Of a stretch of 12,021 nucleotides of DNA, positions 5,957-12,021 are shown piece by piece. The translations under genes and the position numbers were made by a program. Source of the stretch: Dehalococcoidales bacterium (GTDB lineage: Bacteria; Chloroflexota; Dehalococcoidia; Dehalococcoidales; RBG-16-60-22). Below the pieces are notes generated by a model. It did not search any database, was not told where the DNA came from, and worked only from the letters and a program-made list of their open reading frames with translations. How positions within the stretch are numbered: the first letter of the stretch is position 1; every line of letters begins with the position of its first letter. The stretch is from assembly GCA_030628245.1 (NCBI GenBank), contig DAOVRI010000038.1, positions 1-12,021 of the forward strand, in the 5' to 3' direction.

Positions 5957-6032
5957 AGGAGTGTAGCTCAGTTGGTAGAGCAGCGGTCTCCAAAACCGCC
6001 GGTCGGGGGTTCGAGTCCTCCCACTCCTGCCA
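5957..6032 (+). tRNA. trnW: tRNA-Trp (anticodon CCA)
   Basis: The full cloverleaf is visible: acceptor AGGAGTG pairing with CACTCCT, D arm GCTC-AGTTGGTA-GAGC, anticodon arm GCGGT-CTCCAAA-ACCGC with anticodon CCA, five-base variable loop CGGTC, T arm GGGGG-TTCGAGT-CCTCC (one G-U pair), discriminator G73 and an encoded CCA end. G73 and anticodon CCA are bacterial tryptophan identity elements. The gene stands alone: no secE, nusG or other tRNA follows, and the next gene is convergent. Open frames crossing this stretch are artefacts. Confidence 0.97.
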
Positions 6033-6180
6033 GATTTTGAAGCTAAATTGGCCCCCAGCATTATCACCACAGGTGCTCCGTTTCTTTTTCATTGGTGGTA
6101 TCCAGCACATTCTCGGACAATTTTTCTATGGCTGTATCTTCCGTGGTGTTCATGTATATAATCTCTCATATGATGGTTTG
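6033..6180. other. Short convergent gap between tRNA-Trp and dctM
   Basis: This is 148 bases between two converging transcripts. I see no strong hairpin with a T-run on either strand. A 29-codon minus-strand frame (6153-6064) lacks a good ribosome site. Confidence 0.5.
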
Positions 6181-7482
6181 TTACTTTCCTACCATCATGC
6201 TGGGGAGCCAGAGACTTAGCTCGGGGAGGGCTATTATGAGAACTAGGAAGAGCAGCGTCATAAGCAGGAAGGGCGTTACGCCGCGCAGGATTTCGCCGGT
6301 CGGGATGTTAAAGATTGTCTTCACGGCAAACAAATCTATGCCCATCGGCGGTGTAATGAGTCCTATTTGCGTGTTTACGGCGAACACTACCCCGAACCAA
6401 AGGGGGTCAAAACCCAGGCTAACAATTAATGGAATGAAGATGGGTATCGTCAGCAGCGTGATGGTCAGCGGTTCCAGAATACAGCCCAAAAACAGAAGAA
6501 TAATATTTATAAAAATAATTACTAGCCAGGGTGACATCGCTGAGGACCCAGTGATAGTGAGTAAATACTTGGCTATATTGGCACTTCCCACCACGTAAGT
6601 GAAGAATGAAGCCCCAACCATGATGAACAGAATCATGGCATTAATCACCGCAGCTTCTATCATGGCGCGGCGTAAACCATCCCAGCGAAGGCGGAAAAAT
6701 AGAACGGCTATAAGCAGGACAAGGACACATCCGACGCCGGCAGACTCGGTAGGGGTCGCCACTCCCATGTAAATCGAACCAAGAATAGCTAGTATCACTA
6801 CAGCTATAGGCCAGACTCTTTTGAGAGAGGAGAACCGCTCTCCCCAGCTAGCTCTTTCCGCCCGGGGAGCAAGTTTAGGCCTCAACGAGCAAATCAGTAT
6901 AGCTGGTATCGCGAGCATGGTAGCTAAGATGATGCCGGGTATTATTCCAGCGATGAAAAGCTTACCCAGAGACAGGTTTGCCAGAACAGAGATAATAATA
7001 AACGTGGCGCTGGGAGGGATAAGCGGGCCAAGGGCGCCCCCAGCCAGCAGTGCGCCGAGGCTGAGTGACCGGTTATAGCCGTATCTCTCAAATTCCGGCA
7101 CAGCCACTTTACCCATCACAACTATGGTAGCGGCACTGGTACCTAGCGTGGCTGCCATGGCAGCTTCACCCATGATGCCGGAAATGATTAGTCCCCCGGG
7201 AATACGACCCAGCCAGTTAGCCGCCGCCTTGAAAAGGTCCTGGCCTATTGCGGTTTGAGCGATTATAGAGCCTAGGAACACGAATAGCGGCAGCGGGGTC
7301 CAAGCTAAATTGAACAGCATGTGAAAGGGGGTCCATCCCACTTTGGGAAGGCAGGCGGTTCCGAAACAATAGAGCCCGGCAGCTACGGCACAGAACCCCA
7401 GCGAATAGACGATGGGCACCCCCAACATCATAAGGAGAAACAGGCCCAAAATACATAAAAGACTTACTATCGTCAGTTCCAT
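6181..7482 (-). CDS. dctM: TRAP transporter large permease subunit (DctM)
   Basis: This 433-aa protein is hydrophobic throughout, with about 11-12 membrane segments. It starts with the typical MELTIVSLLCILGLFLLMML and GVPIVYSLG. The DctM signature region is clear: PLFVFLGSII (52-65 area), GLIISGIMGEAAMAATLGTS, MGKVAVPEFERYGY, GGALGPLIPPSATFIIIS, then LFIAGIIPGI. The second half repeats the pattern with TPTESAGVG and GLITPPMGIDLF. DctM is the ion-coupled membrane channel that takes substrate from the DctP binding protein together with DctQ. ATG 7482 follows dctQ by 54 bases. Length and motifs are intact. Substrate cannot be read from this subunit; see dctP and the gene remnants upstream. Confidence 0.95.
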   Translation of the reverse strand: MELTIVSLLCILGLFLLMMLGVPIVYSLGFCAVAAGLYCFGTACLPKVGWTPFHMLFNLAWTPLPLFVFLGSIIAQTAIGQDLFKAAANWLGRIPGGLIISGIMGEAAMAATLGTSAATIVVMGKVAVPEFERYGYNRSLSLGALLAGGALGPLIPPSATFIIISVLANLSLGKLFIAGIIPGIILATMLAIPAILICSLRPKLAPRAERASWGERFSSLKRVWPIAVVILAILGSIYMGVATPTESAGVGCVLVLLIAVLFFRLRWDGLRRAMIEAAVINAMILFIMVGASFFTYVVGSANIAKYLLTITGSSAMSPWLVIIFINIILLFLGCILEPLTITLLTIPIFIPLIVSLGFDPLWFGVVFAVNTQIGLITPPMGIDLFAVKTIFNIPTGEILRGVTPFLLMTLLFLVLIIALPELSLWLPSMMVGK

Positions 7483-7536
7483 GACAACCCCGGCTCCATT
7501 GAGAGAGAAACTCAGGCAATACTAAGCTGTTCGGCG

Positions 7537-8064
7537 CTACTTTCCCATCTTCCTTATCCTTTGTATCAATGAAGCAGCGCCCCGGCAAAGTTGAGCTATA
7601 AGCACTAGGCAGAGCAGCCCCGAGCCAATAGGCACCATCATCTTTGTCGGCCACCAGGGTTCCCTCCAGATTGACTGACTCGTTTCGCCGATTTGAAGCG
7701 AGTACCAGGCGGCATCCCAGCTCTGCCAGGTGAGTAAAACAACGTAGAAAAGAGCCAGGACAGGGCCAACAATGTTAAGCAGGATATCCTGTACGCCCTC
7801 AGAAAGACGGTTGGACACGAAATCAACCCTGAGATGCCGCCCCCACCTTTGCACGCCAGCTATAGCGAAAACAACACAGGCCACTAAAAAGATGGTGCTT
7901 ATTTCATATGAATAGGGCTCTGGCTTGTTGAGCAAATATCGCCTGGCCACACCGTAGGTACTGGCCCATGCCATCAGAAATATCAGGATTCCGCTAAATA
8001 GCAAAGCGATATAACCGGCACGTTCAATCGTGCGGTCCAGAGTCTGAATCACTTTTTTAACCAA
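7537..8064 (-). CDS. dctQ: TRAP transporter small permease subunit (DctQ)
   Basis: This 175-aa protein has four hydrophobic helices at about 15-37, 52-70, 93-113 and 138-160, as in DctQ. The conserved YSYEISTIFLVACVVFAIA (51-69), then RWGRHLRVDFV with the basic/Asp pair after helix 2, and a late WREPWWPTKMMVPIGSGLL (132-150) are all family hallmarks. It pairs with DctM to form the membrane part of the importer. The start is most likely TTG at 8064-8062. AGGTGA lies four bases before it, whereas the in-frame GTG five codons later has no close ribosome site. It follows dctP by 89 bases containing a strong hairpin, which fits lower expression of membrane subunits than of binding protein. Confidence 0.93.
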   Translation of the reverse strand: MVKKVIQTLDRTIERAGYIALLFSGILIFLMAWASTYGVARRYLLNKPEPYSYEISTIFLVACVVFAIAGVQRWGRHLRVDFVSNRLSEGVQDILLNIVGPVLALFYVVLLTWQSWDAAWYSLQIGETSQSIWREPWWPTKMMVPIGSGLLCLVLIAQLCRGAASLIQRIRKMGK

Positions 8065-8113
8065 TGACTCACCTGCCTAACAGACGCTGCATCTGCTTAA
8101 GAATAGCATTACG

Positions 8114-8148
8114 GCTGGCACCGGTAGGGCTGTATTACCGGTGGCGCC
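8114..8148 (-). promoter_or_regulatory. Hairpin between dctP and dctQ
   Basis: A perfect 8-bp stem CACCGGTA / TACCGGTG (8119-8126 and 8136-8143) has a 9-base loop, extended by further G-C pairs with mismatches. It starts about 10 bases after the dctP stop and has no T-run, so it is probably an mRNA 3'-end stabiliser or partial attenuator rather than a terminator. Confidence 0.6.
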
Positions 8149-8153
8149 CGAGT

Positions 8154-9221
8154 CTAGTAAGGATACTTGGCATTTACGGTTTCCATAACCTGTATGAACT
8201 CCTGTCCCCAATCACCCATTTCGGTGATAAGCTCCTCGGAATATGGCCATACCGCCTCTTTCCATTTGTCCCGCTCTTCCTTAGGCAGGACATAGACCTC
8301 AAGCCCCTGCTCAGTTAGTATATTGGTATTCTCCTTGTCCGTCCCGATGAAAAACTCGTTTGCCTCACGCTGTGTCGTCAGTCCTTCCTCAACTAATATG
8401 TCCTGGATGTCCTTTGGCAGTGAGTTCCACGTGTCCATGTTAATGGTAGCAATGATACTGGCCGGGACTAAATAGCCGCGCGTAACATGGGAAGAAACCT
8501 CATACAGTTTAAACATTATCATCATCATGGAGGACTGCATGCTAGCGTCTACAACTCCCTTATCCAGGGCTGTGTATCCCTCAGGAAACGGCAGGGGGAC
8601 GGCAGAACCACCCATTCTACCAATGAACTCTGCTGACTGGGGGGATACAGATTGCACCACCAGGCCCTTCCAGTCATCCATAGTCCTTATTGGTTTGGTG
8701 CTGCATACGTCCAGGGCCAGGCAACAGAAAGATGTCAGCGCCTTCGAGTTGAACTTGGGCTCCATGAATTCGCTGTACAGAGGCAGCAGGAGCTCCTGAG
8801 CATAGCAATCGCCCTCGACATTGTTATAGGCGAAAGGCACTTCCGCGGCGGCAAACCTTGGGTCAATACTGCCGAAAACGCCGATGGGCCAAGCGCTCAT
8901 CTCGACGGCCCCGGTTCTCACCGCATCAACGCTTTCAGCGACCTTTACCAGTGACTCACCAGGGTGGTACTCCATCACATAGTTACCACCGGCCCGCTCA
9001 TTAAATCTCTCGCAATATCCCTCAAATGTCGTTGAGACGGGGTCAAGGGGAGGCCAGAGCCCCGATAACCTTATCAGTACCTTCTCGGCCGGTGGTGCCG
9101 GAGCTGGAGCCGGGGTTGGTGATGGTGCCGGCTGCGGCGTTGTTTCTGGTTCTGCACAACCGACAAGTATCGCGGCGCTCAGCAACACAACTACCATGAG
9201 TACCAGAAATAGTTTTTTCAC
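8154..9221 (-). CDS. dctP: TRAP transporter substrate-binding lipoprotein (DctP family)
   Basis: The product is 355 aa from a GTG at 9221-9219, chosen because GGAGG lies eight bases before it and it gives a classic lipoprotein signal: VKKLFLVLMVVVLLSAAILV then Gly-Cys22 (lipobox LVGC). A longer reading to 9263 adds 14 charged residues. A tether rich in Pro, Ala and Thr (24-45) precedes the family 7 binding-protein fold. Recognisable parts are EYHPGESL, VDAVRTGAVEMS, KPIRTMDDWKGL, FPEGYTALDKGVVDA and WNSLPKDIQDILVEEG. The usual Arg in the strand after WKGL (family K-x-R-V pattern), which normally clamps the substrate carboxylate, appears to be Gln here (WKGLVVQSVSPQ). A lipid anchor suits a cell without a conventional periplasm. 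The ligand is unknown. Confidence 0.94.
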   Translation of the reverse strand: MKKLFLVLMVVVLLSAAILVGCAEPETTPQPAPSPTPAPAPAPPAEKVLIRLSGLWPPLDPVSTTFEGYCERFNERAGGNYVMEYHPGESLVKVAESVDAVRTGAVEMSAWPIGVFGSIDPRFAAAEVPFAYNNVEGDCYAQELLLPLYSEFMEPKFNSKALTSFCCLALDVCSTKPIRTMDDWKGLVVQSVSPQSAEFIGRMGGSAVPLPFPEGYTALDKGVVDASMQSSMMMIMFKLYEVSSHVTRGYLVPASIIATINMDTWNSLPKDIQDILVEEGLTTQREANEFFIGTDKENTNILTEQGLEVYVLPKEERDKWKEAVWPYSEELITEMGDWGQEFIQVMETVNAKYPY

Positions 9222-9270
9222 TGTTCTTTCCTCCTTTATTTTATTGATTATTTTTAACCTCACTTAATAT

Positions 9271-9291
9271 TTACACAGACAACACCTCCTT
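9271..9291 (-). promoter_or_regulatory. Strong ribosome site followed by a start-stop pair, upstream of dctP
   Basis: The minus strand carries AAGGAGGTG (9291-9283), a full match to the 16S tail, then eight bases (counted from GGAGG) to GTG TAA (9276-9271). This is an initiation codon followed at once by a stop. It sits in the presumed dctP leader, about 50 bases before the real start. It could be a ribosome-loading leader element or the relic of a gene start. Confidence 0.3.
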
Positions 9292-9345
9292 CTCGTGGTG
9301 CCACGGCCAGATATATTTGTAGGTTTCCTACCTGTTTGATGCTTT

Positions 9346-9374
9346 ATTCTATTACATTAATTAAAATAAAACAA
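9346..9374 (-). promoter_or_regulatory. Candidate promoter for dctPQM
   Basis: The minus strand shows TTGTTT (9374-9369), a 17-bp AT-rich spacer, and TAGAAT (9351-9346). The predicted start is near 9339, giving a leader of about 118 bases to dctP. It lies just after the enolase remnant ends, so it may be the working promoter of the transporter. Confidence 0.5.
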
Positions 9375-9404
9375 TATTTTATACGTAATTCACCTATCAA
9401 ATTA

Positions 9405-9722
9405 CTAGTTACCTATTGATGTGGGGCTCTTGCCGGGAGTGGCGCATTTCCGCACAATGTCTTCGTTCAGTTCGCCGCCGAGGCCGGGTCCATCGGGTGG
9501 ATACAGGAAACCGTTCTCATATCTTATGAGGTTTACCGAGAGGTCGTTCTCTATATGGGAACTAACTGTATCGGGTACGTTGTGGATGTTAAGAGGGCCG
9601 ATAGCCTCCTGTTCAATTTTGCCCATCCACTCGGTTCCGGCGAGGAAGTGTGCATTAGCCGCCGCTCCGAGTGCCGTATCAATCATGCAGCCGCACGTTA
9701 CAATCAGGCCGGCTGCCTGAGT
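9405..9722 (-). pseudogene. C-terminal remnant of an enolase-superfamily (mandelate racemase / muconate lactonizing) enzyme
   Basis: About 105 codons remain of a family that is normally near 380-400 aa. The frame opens at 9722 after an in-frame TAG and reads QAAGLIVTCGCMIDTALGAA (from 9719), then NAHFLAGTEWM, then YENGFLYPPDGPGLGGELNE and ATPGKSPTSIGN to a natural stop. This is the last barrel strand and C-terminal cap of the superfamily. The catalytic lysine and metal-binding acids lie in the missing part, so it cannot be active. An internal ATG at 9686 has no ribosome site. It abuts the start of an MmgE/PrpD gene in another frame, which points to a deletion joining two neighbouring genes. 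The identification is by motif memory, without a search. Confidence 0.7.
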
Positions 9723-9837
9723 CTATCATTCGATTCCTGGCCAGTTCTACTGTTGCTGGATCTATGTCTTCAAAACGCGCATGCAATGCATTGGCTGACA
9801 ATGCTTCGACAGCTAGGCCTTCACTTTTTGTACTCAT
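9679..9837 (-). pseudogene. N-terminal remnant of an MmgE/PrpD-family gene
   Basis: A well-formed start remains: AAGGAG, five bases, ATG (9837-9835). The frame runs 52 codons. Its first part, LSANALHARFEDIDPATVEL then ARNRMID, matches the opening helices of MmgE/PrpD proteins (the pattern xRFEDLPxxxVExAKxxxIDTLG). After MID the sequence leaves the family (SGSRPDCNV...) and stops at 9679, while the overlapping frame takes up enolase-superfamily sequence. Full members are about 450 aa and include 2-methylcitrate dehydratase and related dehydratases and epimerases. Only the translation start and about 40 residues survive. It is still downstream of a near-consensus promoter, so a short peptide may be made. 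The assignment is moderate because the piece is short. Confidence 0.6.
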
Positions 9838-9866
9838 ACAGTCTCCTTAAAATTGAATTATATGTC

Positions 9867-9897
9867 ACCATCCATGAGTAAATATTTGTGGGATGGT
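9867..9897. repeat. Inverted repeat in the leader of the MmgE/PrpD remnant
   Basis: ACCATCC (9867-9873) and GGATGGT (9891-9897) form a 7-bp stem with a 17-base AT-rich loop, half-sites 24 bp apart. It lies between the predicted transcript start (about 9914) and the ATG at 9837. It could be an operator or an mRNA hairpin. Confidence 0.35.
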
Positions 9898-9920
9898 CTT
9901 ATAGGATTATTGTTTGAGAT

Positions 9921-9950
9921 ACTATAAACATTCCCTGGGAAGGCTGTCAA
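9921..9950 (-). promoter_or_regulatory. Near-consensus promoter with a dyad in its spacer
   Basis: The minus strand shows a perfect -35 TTGACA (9950-9945), an 18-bp spacer, and -10 TATAGT (9926-9921). The spacer contains the inverted repeat TTCCC-T-GGGAA (9931-9941), well placed for a repressor. It points into the gene remnants and, beyond them, dctPQM. Confidence 0.65.
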
Positions 9951-10051
9951 GGCTACAATTCCTTAAAGAGTCATGTTATAACCTGACCCTTCCCTTTCAA
10001 GTTGAACAGGTTGCTCTCAGGAATATTCTGTGATAAAAAGTGGTTAAAAGC

Positions 10052-10081
10052 GAGACATTAGAAGCAATAAGGGTTTATAAT
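10052..10081 (+). promoter_or_regulatory. Candidate promoter for the DUF169 pair
   Basis: -10 TATAAT (10076-10081) lies 18 bp after GAGACA (10052-10057, four of six -35 matches). The predicted start is near 10088, giving a leader of about 150 bases. The preceding stretch 9951-10050 shows nothing else I can support. Confidence 0.45.
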
Positions 10082-10134
10082 AGGAATACCATGAAGCAGG
10101 GGCATGGAATTTAAAGTGTCCATTAACTCAGGTG

Positions 10135-10149
10135 GCGGAATTGTTCCGC
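10135..10149. promoter_or_regulatory. Inverted repeat in the leader of the DUF169 pair
   Basis: GCGGAA-TTG-TTCCGC has 6-bp perfect arms. It lies about 47 bases after the predicted transcript start and 90 bases before the first DUF169 start. It could be a repressor operator or a small hairpin. Confidence 0.4.
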
Positions 10150-10238
10150 TTTCGCTGACCAAATATGGTATATGAATAATGAGCTTACGCTGGATGTAAA
10201 TAACACATAGGATTCAGCTAAATTGAAAGGAGGTTAAT

Positions 10239-10991
10239 GTGAAACCAAAAACCCAAGACTACTCAATTTTCGACAAATTCAACTTTGAAAGGAAGCCGGT
10301 AGGCATCAAGTTCCTGCCCTATAAACCGGAAGGGATAGAGAGGTTAAATAAAAGTCTGTATTTTTGCCAGATGTTTAAAGAAGCGCAAACCAGCCAACCT
10401 TTCTATGTCCAAAGAGAAGATTTTCACTGCACTGAACCCCTGACACTGGGCATGGAAGACCCCGACCCCATTTTCTTAAGCGGGCTGGTTGGAGAAACAG
10501 ATGACCTCTACGAGGAATTACGTGCCAACCAGAAAATATATCAGTTAGTTCCCAGAATGTTAAAAGGCACCGTGAAAAGTGTGGTGTTTTCACCTATAGA
10601 CCAGCTTACATTTGACCCTGATGTATTAATTGTTACCGCCGACAATGTGGACCAGGCGCGAATCATACTAAGAGCGCTGGTCTATTCGACAGGGGAGACA
10701 TGGTCATCCAGGGGGACCCCCGTGTTAGCGTGCTCATGGCTGTATGTTTATCCCTACTTAAGCGGCGAAGTAAATTACACCGTCACCGGTCTCAGTATGG
10801 GAATGCAGACATTGAAAGTGCTGCCGCAGGGCCTGATGCTTATCTCCATTCCCTGGACCAAGCTACCCATGATTGTGAAAAATCTACAGAAAATGGGCTG
10901 GCATCCTATCTCAGAGACCATAACCGAAGAAGACCATAAAAGGCGTTTTGAGGCAATATTAAAAGAAATAACGGAGAAAATACAGGAATAA
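10239..10991 (+). CDS. DUF169 family protein, first of a tandem pair
   Basis: This 250-aa protein of family DUF169 (COG2043) has no established function. It opens with the family pattern FNFERKPVGIKFLPYKPEG (14-32). Three cysteines are shared with its neighbour: Cys43 in LYFCQMFKEAQTS, Cys64 in FHCTEP, and Cys165 in LACSWLY. The core continues with QLTFDPDVLIV (122-132) and PYLSGEVNYTVTGLSMGM. There is no signal peptide or membrane helix, so it is cytoplasmic. The start must be the GTG at 10239: AAAGGAGG lies five bases before it, and the ATG two bases earlier runs straight into a stop. The shared cysteines suggest metal or cluster binding or thiol chemistry, which is only inference. A related gene follows after 58 bases, probably in the same transcript. 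Confidence 0.9.
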   Translation: MKPKTQDYSIFDKFNFERKPVGIKFLPYKPEGIERLNKSLYFCQMFKEAQTSQPFYVQREDFHCTEPLTLGMEDPDPIFLSGLVGETDDLYEELRANQKIYQLVPRMLKGTVKSVVFSPIDQLTFDPDVLIVTADNVDQARIILRALVYSTGETWSSRGTPVLACSWLYVYPYLSGEVNYTVTGLSMGMQTLKVLPQGLMLISIPWTKLPMIVKNLQKMGWHPISETITEEDHKRRFEAILKEITEKIQE

Positions 10992-11049
10992 CAGGAAATT
11001 CACCTTAGATAAAAAGTGTAATTTATAATTAATCCCAAAGGAGGCTGAT

Positions 11050-11817
11050 ATGAGTTCTAAAAAGCGAGACTACGCCGTATTCAACAAATTCAATTTCGAA
11101 AGGAAGCCCGTAGGCATCAGTTATTCACTTAAAAAACCCGAAGGCATCGAACAGCTGGACAAGAGTCTGGGTATTTGCGAAATGTTTAAAGAAGCGCAAA
11201 CCAGCAAACCTTTTTATGCCACGAAAGAAAACGTACAGTGTGGAGCGCAGGTAGTAGGCATGGATGCTTTCCCTCCGGTCATGTACAGTGGGCAACTGGG
11301 CTCGGCGTTTTCCATGTTTAAAACCCCGAGTGCCAATAGAAGGGTCTATGATTATGTCCCGGTCCTGCCCAAAGACTCTATCAGATACATCATGCACTCT
11401 TCCCTAGACCAGATGACATTCGACCCGGATTTTATAATTTTTACGACTAATACCTCTCAAGCGGAAATACTACTGAGAGCCAGCACCTATACCAGTGGAA
11501 AAATGTGGAATTCCAAGAGCTCGACATGTCTGGCGTGCGCCTGGATGTACGCTCAACCATACTTGAGCGGGGAATTGAACTATATAATCAGCGGCCTTGG
11601 TTTCAGCATGAAAGGGAGAAATGTATTGCCCGACGGTCTGATAATTATATCCATTCCCTCGGAGATGCTCTCCATGATGATGGAAAATCTGGAAGATATG
11701 AAATGGGAACCTCACTGGTTCAATCTGGGGAGAGACGGTTTTATCAAAGGTGTTAAGGAACTGGAAGCACAAATGATACGAGAATACCCACCCGAGCTAG
11801 TCTGGACAGACCAGTAA
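11050..11817 (+). CDS. DUF169 family protein, second of a tandem pair
   Basis: This 255-aa protein is a clear paralogue of the gene just before it. FNFERKPVGI (14-23), the KPEGIE segment, MFKEAQTS, QMTFDPDFIIF, PYLSGELNYIISGLG and a late ISIPSEML correspond position by position. Cys43, Cys64 and Cys163 match the three cysteines of the first copy; an extra Cys160 is present. The middle (about 66-100) and the C-terminus (about 220-255) have diverged. DNA similarity is highest over the first 50 or so codons. ATG 11050 has AAAGGAGG five bases upstream, the same spacing as in copy one. A TATAAT at 11024-11029 lacks a good -35. Two divergent copies kept together suggest a heteromer or distinct ligands, which is unproven. 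Confidence 0.9.
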   Translation: MSSKKRDYAVFNKFNFERKPVGISYSLKKPEGIEQLDKSLGICEMFKEAQTSKPFYATKENVQCGAQVVGMDAFPPVMYSGQLGSAFSMFKTPSANRRVYDYVPVLPKDSIRYIMHSSLDQMTFDPDFIIFTTNTSQAEILLRASTYTSGKMWNSKSSTCLACAWMYAQPYLSGELNYIISGLGFSMKGRNVLPDGLIIISIPSEMLSMMMENLEDMKWEPHWFNLGRDGFIKGVKELEAQMIREYPPELVWTDQ

Positions 11818-11902
11818 TTAAATCAGCCTCAGAGTGTGTATTCCAAGGTAAATCGGCCAGCGTTCCGGAGCAATCCTGCCCGGTGGAATATCTAGCTTTA
11901 GG

Positions 11903-12021
11903 CTATTTCCTTGCCAACACTCGTTCCATACGCAAGCCAGCAGCATGGTTATATGGTCTTCTAAATGCCTCAGGATATTTACTTCTCAACTCGTCTAAAT
12001 TAACTTTCTTAACTTCAACCA
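11903..12021 (-). CDS. C-terminal end of an unidentified protein (runs off the window)
   Basis: The minus-strand frame entering at 12019 reads VEVKKVNLDELRSKYPEAFR, then RPYNHAAGLRMERVLARK, and stops at 11903. The composition (charged, helical, LDELRxKYPEAFRRPYNHAAG) looks like genuine protein rather than noise, but I cannot name the family. It converges on the second DUF169 gene with 85 bases between stops, and no clear terminator hairpin is seen there. Confidence 0.55.
   Translation of the reverse strand, partial: VEVKKVNLDELRSKYPEAFRRPYNHAAGLRMERVLARK

Noticed and set aside
6064..6153. 29-codon minus-strand frame (MNTTEDTAIEKLSENVLDTT...) after dctM
   Set aside because: It has no convincing ribosome site and no family match, and its length is expected by chance; it is kept only as a note.
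5859..6219. Open frames on both strands across 5859-6110 and 5950-6219
   Set aside because: They are read through the tRNA-Trp gene. The plus-strand peptide beginning MAQECSSVGRAAVSKTAG is the well-known spurious translation of a tRNA.
9222..9263. Upstream ATG start of dctP at 9263
   Set aside because: It would place 14 charged residues before the lipoprotein signal; the GTG at 9221 has a better ribosome site and gives a standard signal peptide.
9555..9881. 108-codon plus-strand frame over the gene remnants
   Set aside because: It is antisense to the recognisable MmgE/PrpD and enolase-superfamily remnants and has no motifs of its own.

Overview
The window looks like a chromosomal piece of a Chloroflexota bacterium, most plausibly an uncultured Dehalococcoidia-type lineage. 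That placement is an inference. It rests on the GC-rich pyr operon next to AT-rich foreign pieces, a lipoprotein-type TRAP binding protein with a Pro/Ala/Thr-rich tether (as in cells with a single membrane), tandem DUF169 genes, MmgE/PrpD and enolase-superfamily remnants, and a DUF559 nuclease gene between G/C-run repeats. No rRNA or other phylogenetic marker is present to settle it.

Region 1 (1-5870, minus strand) is a pyrimidine operon read right to left: pyrR, pyrB, pyrC, carA, two accessory genes, then carB (only its first 58 codons are in the window). It starts at a good promoter and a leader carrying a classic PyrR-binding loop. The leader can refold to release or mask the pyrR Shine-Dalgarno sequence. 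The genes supply carbamoyl phosphate (CarAB), carbamoyl aspartate (PyrB) and dihydroorotate (PyrC), and PyrR senses UMP/UTP. PyrB is unusual. It carries a PyrI-type zinc domain at its C-terminus but no allosteric nucleotide domain, followed by an Ada-like tail whose metal cysteines are gone.

The carA-carB junction has been invaded. A small DUF559 nuclease gene sits between two identical direct repeats, and the unit is flanked by a perfect 10-bp direct duplication. Removing the unit and one duplication restores a different in-frame end for carA, so carA's present stop codon comes from the repeat. An AT-rich gene for a three-helix membrane protein lies next to carB.

Region 2 (5930-6032, plus strand) is tRNA-Trp(CCA) with its own extended -10 promoter, divergent from pyrR.

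Region 3 (6181-9950, minus strand) is a TRAP transporter set, dctP-dctQ-dctM. Upstream lies a gene wreck that joins the start of an MmgE/PrpD-family gene to the end of an enolase-superfamily gene. A near-consensus promoter still points into the wreck, and a second candidate promoter lies directly before dctP. The remnants suggest the transporter once served a hydroxy-acid or sugar-acid catabolic operon.

Region 4 (10050-11817, plus strand) is a tandem pair of DUF169 genes of unknown function. The C-terminal end of an unidentified minus-strand gene closes the window.
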